DNA from: Winogradskyella psychrotolerans
GTDB lineage: Bacteria > Bacteroidota > Bacteroidia > Flavobacteriales > Flavobacteriaceae
Length of the DNA: 64,000 nucleotides
Assembly (NCBI RefSeq): GCF_018860565.1
Contig: NZ_JAHKPS010000022.1
Span: 765,631-829,630, forward strand
Direction of reading: 5' to 3'
Of the stretch, positions 36,361-45,806 are shown piece by piece. Numbering within the stretch: position 1 is the stretch's first letter; each line of letters opens with the position of its first letter. Below the pieces are notes generated by a model. It worked only from the letters and a program-made list of their open reading frames with translations, searched no databases and was not told the DNA's origin. The position numbers and the translations under genes were made by a program.

Positions 36361-37950
36361 TTATTTCATAATACGAGTCAGTTGGAAAAACTTTTTATAA
36401 TCTTCCGGTATGGTATCTATGTTTAATAAACAACCTTCTTCAATAGGAGGATAAATATCATGATAGGTTTTTACGTCATATAAACCTACACGTTTACTTA
36501 TATGATCTCTTGTTAATTCGGCCGGACTATTAAGTCCAGCGGCAGCTACAAGTTCTAAGAAACTATGAATTGTTGCTTCATGATAACGATTAGCTCTTGG
36601 TGCTTTATCATCTACAACCAAACCTTTAGCTAAAGAAGGGTTTTGTGTTGCTACACCAACAGGACATGTGTTTGTATTACACTGTAAGGCTTGGATACAA
36701 CCAATAGAAAGCATCATTGCTCGTGCACTATTACAACCATCAGCTCCTAAAGCTATGGCTCTTGCCATGTGGAAACCTGTTATTATTTTTCCAGCAACAA
36801 TCACTTTGATTTCTTTTCGTAATCCAAAGCCTACTAATGTGTCGTGTACAAAAATTAAGCCTTCACGTAGCGGCATTCCCATAGAGTTTGAAAATTCAAC
36901 AGGCGCAGCTCCAGTTCCACCTTCACCACCATCTACGGTAATAAAATCTGGAAGAATTCCTGTAAAAATCATCGCTTCACAAAAATCCATAAATTCTTGC
37001 TTTCTACCTATACAAAGCTTAAAACCAATAGGTTTACCATCTGAAAGCTCTCTAAGTTTTTTTATAAAGTACATAAACTGAATAGGATCAGAGAATGCAG
37101 AATGAGACGGAGGAGAATGCACAGCTATACCAGGTTTTATATGTCTGATTTTTGCAATTTCTTCTGTGTTTTTTGACGCTGGTAAAATTCCACCATGACC
37201 AGGTTTTGCACCTTGAGATAGCTTTATTTCAATCATTTTTACTTCAGGTCTTGTCGCATTTTTTCTAAATGTCTTTTCATTAAAACTTCCATCGTCATGT
37301 CTACAGCCAAAGTAACCTGTACCTATTTGCCATATTAAATCTCCACCATGTTTTAAATGGTAATCACTAATGCCACCTTCACCTGTATTATGTGCAAAGT
37401 TCCCCATTTTTGCACCTTTATTTAAGGCCAGTACTGCATTGTCACTTAATGAACCAAAACTCATTGCCGAAATATTTAATAAACTTGAAGAATAAGGTTG
37501 TTTACAATCCTTACCGCCAATTATTAAACGTGGAAACTTACCAATGTTTTTTGGGTTAGTCTTGGCATACATTGAATGTTCTAACCATTCGTATCCAGAA
37601 TGGTAAATGTCCATTTGAGTACCAAATGGTTCGGTATCGTTTTCGCCTTTAGCTCTTCTGTAAATTAAAGATCTAAGAATTCTATTAAGAGGTCTTCCCT
37701 GCGTATCAGTTTCAACAAAGTACTGCATTATTTCAGGTCTAATAGACTCTAGCATATATCTAAATCTTCCTATTAAAGGAAAGTTACGTCTGATGGTATG
37801 TGAGGTTTGTAGAATATCAAAAATCCCCATAATTACAAGTGGGCCTATTAATATAAAAATCCATAGTATGGGGGACCAAAAGAAGGCTATTCCAATAATA
37901 GCTAAAACTAAAATTGTAGAAATTAGTATAAACTTTTCACGAACTTTCAT
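36361..37950 (-). CDS. FMN-binding glutamate synthase family protein (stand-alone GltB-core), membrane-anchored
   Basis: Resembles the central FMN/3Fe-4S synthase domain of glutamate synthase large subunits but lacks the glutaminase and C-terminal beta-helix domains. At 529 residues it starts with one or two transmembrane helices (about residues 8-45), then the catalytic barrel. Markers are MSFGSLSDNAVLALNKGA, NTGEGGIS, KPGHGGILPASK, TVDGGEGGTGAAP, the glycine-rich GADGCNSARAMM, and the iron-sulfur motif CIQALQCNTNTC (C-x5-C-x4-C). The reaction of these free-standing, membrane-tethered versions is not established. Transcribed alone, with a TATCTTTG element upstream and a strong terminator downstream. 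ATG at 37950. Confidence 0.92.
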   Translation of the reverse strand: MKVREKFILISTILVLAIIGIAFFWSPILWIFILIGPLVIMGIFDILQTSHTIRRNFPLIGRFRYMLESIRPEIMQYFVETDTQGRPLNRILRSLIYRRAKGENDTEPFGTQMDIYHSGYEWLEHSMYAKTNPKNIGKFPRLIIGGKDCKQPYSSSLLNISAMSFGSLSDNAVLALNKGAKMGNFAHNTGEGGISDYHLKHGGDLIWQIGTGYFGCRHDDGSFNEKTFRKNATRPEVKMIEIKLSQGAKPGHGGILPASKNTEEIAKIRHIKPGIAVHSPPSHSAFSDPIQFMYFIKKLRELSDGKPIGFKLCIGRKQEFMDFCEAMIFTGILPDFITVDGGEGGTGAAPVEFSNSMGMPLREGLIFVHDTLVGFGLRKEIKVIVAGKIITGFHMARAIALGADGCNSARAMMLSIGCIQALQCNTNTCPVGVATQNPSLAKGLVVDDKAPRANRYHEATIHSFLELVAAAGLNSPAELTRDHISKRVGLYDVKTYHDIYPPIEEGCLLNIDTIPEDYKKFFQLTRIMK

Positions 37951-37972
37951 AGTACTGAATTTATTAAAGCGG

Positions 37973-37980
37973 CAAAGATA
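37973..37980 (-). promoter_or_regulatory. Candidate -7 element for the glutamate-synthase-like gene
   Basis: The minus strand reads TATCTTTG (TAnnTTTG), 23 bp upstream of the ATG, predicting a very short leader. No convincing -33 element. Confidence 0.5.
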
Positions 37981-38398
37981 AGATTACCCAATCAAATAAT
38001 AAATTAAAATTGTGTAGTTTGTGTTTTTATGCTAATTTTTTTTTTAAATCGATAATTATCTAAAGGTTTTTTTATAAATCTCTTAAAATATATGAAATTA
38101 AGAAATTGTAATTTTTACTAAAAAGCTACCTTTTTGAAGAATTCATAATTTAAAAATTATTAAGGCTATGGTTTCCAATAAAAATAAGTCAAAAACAACT
38201 TTCTACTAGTTTTGAAAACAGTTTAAAACTAATGATGACCATGCATTACTTTTGAGTGTTGTAGGTAGGTTTTCTTAGAAAAGATCAATTTTCTCAGTTT
38301 GAAAATTATGTGAAGTGTAATAAATTATAAAACAGCCTATTTTAAGTTAAAAAATCTTTAAATGACGAAAAAATTTAAGCTTTCATATCTTGAAATCT

Positions 38399-38406
38399 TA
38401 TCTTTG
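38399..38406 (+). promoter_or_regulatory. Candidate -7 element for nhaA
   Basis: TATCTTTG, a perfect TAnnTTTG match, 34 bp upstream of the nhaA ATG. No clear -33 motif at the usual distance. Confidence 0.5.
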
Positions 38407-38440
38407 GAATTAAACACACTTTATATCAAATTGAATTTAT

Positions 38441-39754
38441 ATGATTAAAAAAGTATTTCTCACACCATTCCAAAAATTTGTAAAAATAGAAAGCTCTAGT
38501 GGTATTCTATTAATGCTAGCTACAATTGTAGCTCTAATTTGGGCAAATTCGCCCTTTGGAGATGTTTATAGAGAAATATGGCAATATGATATTGGTATTG
38601 TAACCCAAACATTTGAGTTTAAAAAACCTTTAATTCTTTGGGTAAACGATGGGTTAATGGCTATTTTCTTTTTTCTAATTGGTTTAGAAATTAAAAGAGA
38701 ATTGTTAATAGGAGAACTTAACTCTCCAAAAAAAATTGCATTTCCATTGGTAGGAGCAATTGGAGGAATGTTAGTGCCTGTTGCCTTTTTTTTATTGCTA
38801 AATCAAAATGCAGATACCTATAAGGGATGGGGAATCCCTATGGCAACTGATATTGCATTTTCATTAGCAATTTTGAATGTTTTAGGAAAACGTGTGCCAT
38901 TAAGCCTTAAAGTGTTTTTAACAGCCTTTGCTATTGTAGATGACATTGGAGCAGTATTAGTCATTGCCATATTCTACAGTGGAACTATTAATATAACGTT
39001 ATTGTTGATTGCCGTGGTAATGCTTATGTTTCTATATTACCTCTCATTTAAAGGTTACTACTCTCGATTTATAATGTTTTTCTTTGGAATTATTATCTGG
39101 TTTTTATTCTTAAAATCGGGTATACACCCAACAGTAGCTGGTATTTTATTGGCTTTTTCAGTTCCTATTAGGCAAAAAATTGATACATCAACATTTTTAG
39201 AGCAATTAGAAAATGTATATACTGATATTAAAAAATCAAGTGTATTGCAAAAGCCTATTCTCTCTTCAGAACAAATAGAGCTTATAGGTGATTTAGAAGA
39301 TTGGTCATCTAAATTTCAATCTCCATTACAGCATTTAGAACATAATTTACACGGCTGGGTAGCCTACTTTATCATTCCAATTTTTGCATTAGCAAATGCA
39401 GGTGTACTTATAAGTGGTGCAGATAATTTAGATATTGCATTGGTTACTAATATCGTGATTTGTTTAGTGCTAGGAAAAGGTATTGGAATTACTTCAGTTG
39501 TAATGATTGCACAAAAAATTAAACTTATTGAAGTGCCAAATGAAATTAGTTTTAGGCAAATTATAGGTGTTGCGTTTTTAGCAGGTATTGGTTTTACTAT
39601 GGCTATTTTTATTGCAAGTTTAGCATTTGCTTCTACACCAGAATACATAGATTCTGCTAAAATTGGTATTCTTATAGGCTCTTTTATATCAGCTATTATA
39701 GGTTATATTATATTGCGTTTAGATTCAAATAAAAGTACCAAGACTACTATTTAG
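38441..39754 (+). CDS. nhaA: Na+/H+ antiporter NhaA
   Basis: Inner-membrane electrogenic antiporter exchanging sodium for protons; expected in a marine or salt-exposed bacterium. 437 residues with about twelve helices. The family opens with FVKIESSSGILLMLATIVALIWANSPF, in part SSGILLMLAT. The conserved unwound-helix motif is MATDIAFSLAIL, and the ion-binding aspartate pair lies in FAIVDDIGAVLVIA (Asp167-Asp168). The C-terminal LAGIGFTMAIFIASLAF is also diagnostic. It is slightly longer than E. coli NhaA because of a hydrophilic loop (about residues 245-290). The 3' end overlaps the convergent oxidoreductase gene by eight bases. Confidence 0.96.
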   Translation: MIKKVFLTPFQKFVKIESSSGILLMLATIVALIWANSPFGDVYREIWQYDIGIVTQTFEFKKPLILWVNDGLMAIFFFLIGLEIKRELLIGELNSPKKIAFPLVGAIGGMLVPVAFFLLLNQNADTYKGWGIPMATDIAFSLAILNVLGKRVPLSLKVFLTAFAIVDDIGAVLVIAIFYSGTINITLLLIAVVMLMFLYYLSFKGYYSRFIMFFFGIIIWFLFLKSGIHPTVAGILLAFSVPIRQKIDTSTFLEQLENVYTDIKKSSVLQKPILSSEQIELIGDLEDWSSKFQSPLQHLEHNLHGWVAYFIIPIFALANAGVLISGADNLDIALVTNIVICLVLGKGIGITSVVMIAQKIKLIEVPNEISFRQIIGVAFLAGIGFTMAIFIASLAFASTPEYIDSAKIGILIGSFISAIIGYIILRLDSNKSTKTTI

Positions 39755-40724
39755 TTTGTAAAATTTGATCCATTACCCAAGATGTATGTGCCGCAGACAC
39801 ACCTGTTGAAGGGTGTGTTGCGTGATGTAACAAATGTTTTTTTATGTTTTGAACATGATGAAGTTGAATGTTTTCGGGATGTTCAATAACTAAGCTTTTA
39901 GATACTCCGTTGCATTCTAAAATAATAGGTTTTTCATCAAAAACTGAAAACTCTATTTTGCCTTTGTTTCCATATATTTGAACGATGTCCTCACGCTTTT
40001 CAGTACCAAAATTCCAACTTCCAGAACCTGTAATTCCTGATTTATGAAGCCAATTTGCAGTAACGGCATCTTTTGCAGAGTATAAACCTTGTTGGTTTAC
40101 TGAAATACCATTTGCTTGAATAATGTCTCCTAATAAAAAAGTAAATAAATCCAAACCATGTGATGCTAAATCATCAAAGTAACCTCCTGGTGCAATATGA
40201 GCATCGGTCCTCCAATTATATGTTTGTGATAAATCTATATTATTAGCAGGTTTACTTAGGTGCCAATTAAGATGTCTTATACTTCCAATAGCATGATTAT
40301 CTATCCATGTTTTTATTTGTGTAAACCGAGGTAGTGAACGTCTATAATAGGCTACAAATAAGGGTAAATTTTTATCTTTAAAAGCATCGTTAATCCTAGT
40401 ACAAGCATCATAAGAAGGAGCCATAGGTTTTTCAATACAACATATTTTTCCAGCTTTTGCTACTTTTAAAGCGTAATATTCATGAGAGTCAGGTGGAGTA
40501 GCTATATAAATAGCATCAATATCTACATCATAAATAAGATCGTCTGCATTTATATAATACTTTGGAACTCCATGTCGCTTGGCAAAACTTTCTACCTTTT
40601 CTAAGCTTCTTCTCATTACAGCAGATAGCATAAATCCTTCCGTTTTTTGGTAGGCAGGACCACTTTTTAATTCAGTAACTTTGCCACAGCCTATAATTCC
40701 CCAATTGTATGTTTTTATACTCAT
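39747..40724 (-). CDS. Gfo/Idh/MocA family NAD(P)-dependent oxidoreductase
   Basis: Cytoplasmic oxidoreductase, usually acting on sugars, inositols or their derivatives. 325 residues. The N-terminal Rossmann fold begins YNWGIIGCGKVTELKSGPA (GxGxV loop), then IYIATPPDSHEYYALKVAKAGK and the catalytic-lysine motif CIEKPMAPS. The C-terminal alpha/beta domain has the GGYFDDLASHGLDLFTFLLG segment with the conserved Asp/His pair. No signal peptide. The substrate cannot be read from the sequence. It ends inside the last codons of nhaA on the opposite strand. ATG at 40724; no clear -7 element upstream. Confidence 0.92.
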   Translation of the reverse strand: MSIKTYNWGIIGCGKVTELKSGPAYQKTEGFMLSAVMRRSLEKVESFAKRHGVPKYYINADDLIYDVDIDAIYIATPPDSHEYYALKVAKAGKICCIEKPMAPSYDACTRINDAFKDKNLPLFVAYYRRSLPRFTQIKTWIDNHAIGSIRHLNWHLSKPANNIDLSQTYNWRTDAHIAPGGYFDDLASHGLDLFTFLLGDIIQANGISVNQQGLYSAKDAVTANWLHKSGITGSGSWNFGTEKREDIVQIYGNKGKIEFSVFDEKPIILECNGVSKSLVIEHPENIQLHHVQNIKKHLLHHATHPSTGVSAAHTSWVMDQILQTK

Positions 40725-40844
40725 TACGTTAATTTAGCTTTTTTTATGAATGATGTTTTTGTGTTAATTTGTAATCCATAATCCATAATAGAAGATGTTA
40801 ATATAATGTTTTAATTTTTTCTAGTCCTAGGCTTTAATTTGTAT

Positions 40845-40879
40845 TTTGATAAAAAAGACCTCAATTTTCTATACATTTG
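40845..40879 (+). promoter_or_regulatory. Candidate promoter for the M90-like metallopeptidase
   Basis: TTTG at 40845-40848 and TACATTTG at 40872-40879 (perfect TAnnTTTG) are 23 bp apart. The predicted leader is about 85 bases before the ATG at 40970. Confidence 0.45.
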
Positions 40880-40969
40880 TTTCTATAATATATGGTTTAG
40901 CAAACGTTTTAGTTTGCGCTAAAAGCTCATCAAATAAAAGCTTTTATAATTATTAGTGCGACTTATTAA

Positions 40970-41827
40970 ATGCTATTACAAACTGAGCAAAAACTAATTG
41001 AATCGGAATTAATTTATAACAGCGTTATACCAATTGTAATTGGTCTTATAACGCTCTTTATCTTGTATCGATTGGCTAAGGTTTTTCAGTTTTATTATGT
41101 CTCATATTTTAAAAAGCCAGTATATGCTCATACGTATTTTAAGCTTAATAAACTTACTCCTGTACAGCATTCAATTTTAAAAAAAGAGTATTTATTTTTT
41201 AAAAAATTACCAGATAAGCATCAGCGTTACTTTGAGCATAGAGTGGCTACGTTTATAAAGAAGACCCAATTTATAGGTAGAGACGATTTAGTAATTACTG
41301 ATGAGATGAAAGTTTTAGTCGCAGGAACCTCTACAATGTTAACTTACGGATACAGTAAGTATCTTTTAGAAATAATAAAAACAGTCATTATATACCCAAA
41401 GGCTTATTACTCTCATATTAATAAAACATACCATAAAGGTGAAACAAATCCTCAAATGAAAGCAATAGTGTTTTCTTGGGAAGATTTTAAACACGGTTAT
41501 AAAATAGGAGATGATAACCTTAATCTTGGAATTCATGAATTTGGTCATGCACTGCATCTTAATGCAACTGTAAATAATGATGCTAGTAGTTTAATGTTTA
41601 AGCATGGATTTAATCGTTTGATGACATACTTACAGCACAATAAAACTATTAGAGAAAATTTAATTGCGTCAAAATATTTTAGAGCTTATGCTTATACGAA
41701 TCATTATGAGTTTTTTGCTGTATTATTAGAGAATTTTATTGAGACACCTACTGAATTTAAGGCTCAATTTCCAGAGCTTTATAGATATATGAAACAAATG
41801 GTTAATTATAAGTTTACAGGTTATTAG
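40970..41827 (+). CDS. Zinc-dependent peptidase, M90/MtfA-like, membrane-anchored
   Basis: 285-residue protein with one N-terminal transmembrane helix (about residues 17-34) and a soluble domain resembling the M90 (MtfA, glucose-regulated metallopeptidase) family. The zinc motif is LGIHEFGHALHL (His189, Glu190, His193), and a downstream glutamate in FFAVLLENFIETPTEF fits the third ligand position. Other matches to the family are VLVAGTSTMLTYG and FSWEDFKHGYKIGDDNLNLG. MtfA in E. coli is cytosolic and linked to the repressor Mlc; here the added membrane anchor suggests a different setting. 47 bp upstream of the UDP-sugar decarboxylase gene. Confidence 0.85.
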   Translation: MLLQTEQKLIESELIYNSVIPIVIGLITLFILYRLAKVFQFYYVSYFKKPVYAHTYFKLNKLTPVQHSILKKEYLFFKKLPDKHQRYFEHRVATFIKKTQFIGRDDLVITDEMKVLVAGTSTMLTYGYSKYLLEIIKTVIIYPKAYYSHINKTYHKGETNPQMKAIVFSWEDFKHGYKIGDDNLNLGIHEFGHALHLNATVNNDASSLMFKHGFNRLMTYLQHNKTIRENLIASKYFRAYAYTNHYEFFAVLLENFIETPTEFKAQFPELYRYMKQMVNYKFTGY

Positions 41828-41874
41828 TCACTATTTAAAATAAACCTTATTTTTGACCCACAAAAAGGAAAAAT

Positions 41875-42816
41875 ATGAAGAGAATTTTGGTAACTGGTGG
41901 AGCTGGTTTCGTAGGATCGCATTTATGTGAGCGCCTATTAAATGAAGGAAATGAAGTTATTTGTTTAGATAATTATTTTACAGGTTCTAAAAGAAATATA
42001 GAACATTTAATGGATCATAATTATTTTGAATTAGTACGTCATGATATTATTAATCCTTATATGGTTGAAGTTGATGAAATATACAACTTAGCCTGTCCTG
42101 CATCACCTGTTCATTATCAGCATAATCCTATTAAAACGGTAAAAACGTCTGTAATGGGAGCTATTAATATGTTAGGTCTAGCTAAACGTGTTGGTGCAAA
42201 GATACTACAAGCTTCTACTAGCGAAGTTTATGGAGATCCAAATGTGCATCCTCAAACAGAAGGTTATTGGGGAAATGTTAATCCAATTGGATTGAGATCT
42301 TGTTATGACGAAGGTAAGCGCTGTGCTGAAACGTTATTTATGGATTACCATAATCAAAACGATGTTAAAATTAAAATCATACGTATTTTTAATACTTATG
42401 GTCCAAGAATGCATCCTCAAGATGGTCGTGTTGTTTCAAACTTTATTGTGCAAGCTCTCCAAGGTGATGACATTACAATTTTTGGTAATGGTACTCAGAC
42501 TAGAAGTTTTCAGTATGTTGATGATTTAATTGAAGGAACCCATCGCATGATGAATAGTAGAGATGGTTTTATTGGTCCAGTAAACATTGGTAATCCAATA
42601 GAGTTTACCATGTTAGAATTAGCTAAAGAAGTCATAGACTTAGTAGGATCCAAATCTAAAATTACATTCCTTCCTTTACCTCAAGATGATCCTTTACAAC
42701 GACAACCAGATATTAGTTTGGCAAAAAAAGAGTTAGAAGGCTGGGAACCAAAGGTGCATTTAAAAGAGGGGCTTAAACACACTATTAATTACTTTGATAA
42801 TTTACTTAAAGAATAA
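41875..42816 (+). CDS. UDP-glucuronate decarboxylase (UDP-xylose synthase)-type NAD-dependent epimerase/dehydratase
   Basis: Extended short-chain dehydrogenase that most resembles UDP-glucuronic acid decarboxylase, which makes UDP-xylose for surface polysaccharide. 313 residues. The NAD loop is [11 protein letters not shown] (residues 6-16), the catalytic triad is Ser/Glu in [10 protein letters not shown] with Tyr144 and Lys148 in SCYDEGKR, and [23 protein letters not shown] is characteristic of UXS enzymes rather than GalE. The remaining UXS markers [10 protein letters not shown] and RSFQYVDDL are present. A TATTTTTG element lies at 41848-41855 and an AAAAAGGA sequence precedes the ATG. Followed by a palindromic terminator. 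Confidence 0.9.
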   Translation: MKRILVTGGAGFVGSHLCERLLNEGNEVICLDNYFTGSKRNIEHLMDHNYFELVRHDIINPYMVEVDEIYNLACPASPVHYQHNPIKTVKTSVMGAINMLGLAKRVGAKILQASTSEVYGDPNVHPQTEGYWGNVNPIGLRSCYDEGKRCAETLFMDYHNQNDVKIKIIRIFNTYGPRMHPQDGRVVSNFIVQALQGDDITIFGNGTQTRSFQYVDDLIEGTHRMMNSRDGFIGPVNIGNPIEFTMLELAKEVIDLVGSKSKITFLPLPQDDPLQRQPDISLAKKELEGWEPKVHLKEGLKHTINYFDNLLKE

Positions 42817-42831
42817 TTAAGTATAGAGTAC

Positions 42832-42866
42832 AAAAAAGGTTCACAATTAATTGTGAACCTTTTTTT
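42832..42866. terminator. Bidirectional terminator
   Basis: A fully symmetric inverted repeat, AAAAAAGGTTCACAA followed by TTAA and TTGTGAACCTTTTTT, with A and T tracts on the two sides. It serves both convergent genes: the decarboxylase (plus) and the small barrel protein (minus). Confidence 0.9.
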
Positions 42867-42889
42867 ATGATTATTTTATATGTACTTTT

Positions 42890-43459
42890 TTACAATTTAA
42901 AGACAGCTTGTAAGTGGTATTGAAAGTGGTTATTGTCAAACCCACTTTCGGAATGACTAAAGGCAAATTTAGCTATAGTTTGCGCTCTTAAGCCAAAAGT
43001 TCTACTTCCATTTAACCAAACAAGAGCACCACCACCAATATTGGCAGAAATATTTGTTTCATCTATATGAAAGAAACCAACACCTGCATTGGCATAAAAA
43101 TCAATCCAATCAGCATTTCGTCCTAGAATATGTTCACCAAAATAATACTTTACGTGGGTGTCTAAAGATAAATAATTGTAATCTTCCTGTAAATCAACAC
43201 CATCAATAAGCTTATCTTCATTAAATCCATTGAATGTAATAGCTTGTTCTATTGAGAAATTCTCACTCCAATTAAATTCAACTGCAGCAGAGACAGGGAA
43301 CTGGAAACTCCAATCACCAGGGTGGTAGATAGGTGATCTTGATCCTAAACTGTTGATAGCGTTAACCCCAACGTTTAAATACCAATCATTATCACTTCTT
43401 TGAGCAAAAGACGATATACTAAATGCTACTAATAATACAATTAAAAATAATTTCTTCAT
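42890..43459 (-). CDS. Small outer-membrane beta-barrel protein
   Basis: 189 residues with a signal peptide (about residues 1-19, ending SISSFAQ) and a body of alternating hydrophobic and polar strands: YLNVGVNAINSLG, SFQFPVSAAVEFNW, YNYLSLDTHVKYYFG, DFYANAGVGFFHID, NIGGGALVWLNG. It ends HFQYHLQAVFKL, with a terminal hydrophobic-aromatic pattern suited to recognition by the barrel-assembly machinery. This fits OmpA-type eight-stranded barrels without the OmpA peptidoglycan domain. Function unknown. It has a near-ideal promoter upstream and the bidirectional terminator downstream, so it is a single-gene unit. Confidence 0.85.
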   Translation of the reverse strand: MKKLFLIVLLVAFSISSFAQRSDNDWYLNVGVNAINSLGSRSPIYHPGDWSFQFPVSAAVEFNWSENFSIEQAITFNGFNEDKLIDGVDLQEDYNYLSLDTHVKYYFGEHILGRNADWIDFYANAGVGFFHIDETNISANIGGGALVWLNGSRTFGLRAQTIAKFAFSHSESGFDNNHFQYHLQAVFKL

Positions 43460-43476
43460 GCTAAAATAATTTTGTT

Positions 43477-43507
43477 CAAAGGTAAACTTTATGGTTTATA
43501 AAACAAA
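43477..43507 (-). promoter_or_regulatory. Promoter of the small barrel protein gene
   Basis: The minus strand reads TTTG (43507-43504), 19 bp, then TACCTTTG (43484-43477), matching both parts of the Bacteroidota consensus TTTG-N19-TAnnTTTG. The ATG lies 17 bp downstream. Confidence 0.65.
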
Positions 43508-43543
43508 TATTACGAAAAGTTTTATAATAATACTCAAAAAAAA

Positions 43544-44617
43544 TTAATTGTTGCTCAAAATAGATGTAAAATGAGCAAAAATTCGCTTTCTATCCTTAAT
43601 TACGGCTTTTCTATAGGAACTATTTGACATAAAAAAGCACAATCGATTTGTGATAATTGGTATAAAGCTAATTAATTTTAAGAGTTTATTCCAATTTTTA
43701 TAAAATTTAATATGGCTTAGTTTAAATAAGTAAAAGCCAGTTAAAACTCTTGTATATCTATGCTTTACAATAATTATGTCATTAAAGAATAGGCTAGAAT
43801 ATATAAAATATTTTTTAAATATCTTGTTTTTATACCATTCTTTATTTCCTTTATATTTTTGTTGTAATATAATTGTATCGTAAATAGATCTAAAACTTAT
43901 ACTGTTGTATAAAGCACCGTAATCATTAATTTGAAAATTAAGCACATTATGCATCATAAGGTGTTTTATAGATGGGATAAATACGTTATTGTGTTCTTTT
44001 TTTTCTTTAAAAATCGACAGGTGCTCAAGTTCTGCAGTACTGTATGTTACAAATAATTTTCTATGAATCTCAACAGCAGCAATTCGAGTAGGAGATAGCT
44101 CTGTCTTTAGCCTTGGTAGATGCTTATGCTCAAAAAAATCGTTTCCTAATGTTTGTTTCGATGGGTAGTAACCATCTTTACAAAGTAATTCATATGCTTT
44201 TTTTAATTGGTTAGGTGGTACTAATATATCGATATCACCAAGCATACGTTCAGCTATGTCATTAAAACAACCAAGTGCTAAAAGTGCAGAACCTTTTAAA
44301 AAGACATGTTCTATATGTTCAGAATTGAAGAGCTCAGAAATGGAATGTACCTGGGTTAATACAATGTCATTCCGTTTTCTGTTTTCACTTGTAATATATT
44401 CAAAATAAGCAATAAGGTCTTCAGGTAATAAATGTATGAGTTGCTTGGTCTTTAACCGACAATAAATTGTAGGTATTATAAAGTGCTTACTACCTTCTTT
44501 TATAATAGTTTCCCAATTAAATGAAGCTTGGCTAAGTGTTTTTTCAAGTTGAGAGTTTGGTGTTTCAAAACTTAGTATATCTGCAATATGTTGGTATGTA
44601 ATAGCTAAGTTATTCAT
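43544..44617 (-). CDS. Nucleotidyltransferase family protein (NTP_transf_5 / PF14907-like)
   Basis: 357-residue cytoplasmic protein of the uncharacterised nucleotidyltransferase group seen in lasso-peptide and other peptide-modifying loci. The catalytic signature is HVFLKGSALLALG (Lys-Gly-Ser at 108-110), then RMLGDIDILVPP, where Asp128 and Asp130 fit the DxD metal-binding pair. A flanking helix begins NQLKKAYELLCKDGYY. Further on is HRKLF and a helical C-terminal half. Proteins of this group in characterised loci add nucleotides to a small peptide or its phosphate. The acceptor here is unproven. Third gene of a minus-strand cassette, 31 bp after the kinase gene. ATG at 44617. Confidence 0.85.
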   Translation of the reverse strand: MNNLAITYQHIADILSFETPNSQLEKTLSQASFNWETIIKEGSKHFIIPTIYCRLKTKQLIHLLPEDLIAYFEYITSENRKRNDIVLTQVHSISELFNSEHIEHVFLKGSALLALGCFNDIAERMLGDIDILVPPNQLKKAYELLCKDGYYPSKQTLGNDFFEHKHLPRLKTELSPTRIAAVEIHRKLFVTYSTAELEHLSIFKEKKEHNNVFIPSIKHLMMHNVLNFQINDYGALYNSISFRSIYDTIILQQKYKGNKEWYKNKIFKKYFIYSSLFFNDIIIVKHRYTRVLTGFYLFKLSHIKFYKNWNKLLKLISFIPIITNRLCFFMSNSSYRKAVIKDRKRIFAHFTSILSNN

Positions 44618-44648
44618 AAGTCTCTCAATGAACTACTAATATAAGCTA

Positions 44649-45791
44649 TTAAAGCTTTTTATTAAGTTGTTTAAATAATTTTGAAATTTCAGTAGTTACA
44701 CTCTTGGTATTGCTATAGGTTAGTTGATACATGTCTATATCTATAAGCCAATCTAAAAATTGTTTTGCATGTTTTGGGTTAGGGGACAACCATGATTCTG
44801 GAATTATAGTTTCTAGAATGGTTTTAACAGATACTTTTTCCAGACTTGTGTTAGCCTTAGGTTTATAATTCACTAAAATAATTGCATGACAAGGGTAGTG
44901 GTTGTTTTTTGGCTTTTCACAAGGTATATATTTTAAATCTCCTTTGGTTTTATTAAATTTTACTAAAGGCAAGCTATCAAAATCACTTATAATTGGTTCA
45001 AGAACATTAAAAGCCCCTTTTTTTATAGATATAGCTAAAGGGTTATAATATATATGTTTGTCTTTAGATAGCATGGGAGATACATCATCTGCGAGTAAAT
45101 CAAAACCACTTGCAGCTAATAGTGCACATAGGGTACTCTTTCCTTTTCCAGATTCTCCGATAAAAAGAATGGACGAATTGCCATCTGTTATCGTAGATCC
45201 GTGAAATGTACCAATCCAATCACTCTCCTGTTTATCGTGTAAAGTACAGAGTAATTGCATTATAAATTTACCTTGAATCAGATGGTAGTCATGCTTAGAA
45301 ACCCGAGAAATTAAGCATTCATTTTTAAATAAATATAAATCCTCATCTTTTAAATAGATATCAAATGTAGCTAATGCTACATCACTAGATTTTATACAGC
45401 AATATGCCAAGGCAGGATGAACTGTTTTTAATACCAGTTCTGAATTGTAATATATCTGAATTGTTTTTCCTTCAAAATGATATTGCTTAGATATGTTTCT
45501 ATAAGATTTATCTAAGGGGATTAAAGGAATTATTTGGGGCGAATAAGGTCTATTACAGTCCTCGAGGTAATTAAATAACGTTTCAGAAATACTGTAGGTG
45601 ATATCATTTGAAACGTCAATGCTATCTGAAATTGTAGCGGAAAAATCGATTGTTGAATTAGATTCTAAATAAGAGTCTAAAAGTAATTTAAATTCTGGTT
45701 CAATAATACTATAACTATTGGATATGGTGTACCACAAAATCCAATGATCACCAAACATTTTTTTATATGTAGGTGCTAAGTTAGTATTCAA
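44649..45791 (-). CDS. HPr kinase-like (HprK-related) serine kinase
   Basis: 380-residue protein. The C-terminal half has the HprK-type P-loop FIGESGKGKSTL (GESGKGKST, residues 212-220) and the conserved acidic pair in DLLADDVSPM (Asp235-Asp236). The preceding TFHGSTI segment is typical of HprK-like kinases. The N-terminal ~190 residues are a variable domain, not the HprK N-terminal domain. Relatives phosphorylate a serine in a small co-encoded peptide; HPr itself is not the expected target because no PTS is visible. Start: TTG at 45791, 15 bp after the peptide gene. An ATG at 45758 would lose the YKKMFGDHW strand that looks conserved in the family. Confidence 0.83.
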   Translation of the reverse strand: MNTNLAPTYKKMFGDHWILWYTISNSYSIIEPEFKLLLDSYLESNSTIDFSATISDSIDVSNDITYSISETLFNYLEDCNRPYSPQIIPLIPLDKSYRNISKQYHFEGKTIQIYYNSELVLKTVHPALAYCCIKSSDVALATFDIYLKDEDLYLFKNECLISRVSKHDYHLIQGKFIMQLLCTLHDKQESDWIGTFHGSTITDGNSSILFIGESGKGKSTLCALLAASGFDLLADDVSPMLSKDKHIYYNPLAISIKKGAFNVLEPIISDFDSLPLVKFNKTKGDLKYIPCEKPKNNHYPCHAIILVNYKPKANTSLEKVSVKTILETIIPESWLSPNPKHAKQFLDWLIDIDMYQLTYSNTKSVTTEISKLFKQLNKKL

Positions 45792-45806
45792 AATAAAAAT
45801 CGAAAA

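Larger units (their letters stand above)
37951..38440. other. 490-bp gap between divergent genes, promoters only
   Basis: Very AT-rich sequence between the divergent glutamate-synthase-like and nhaA genes. I see one -7 element at each end, and no open frame, RNA fold or long repeat in between. Confidence 0.6.
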
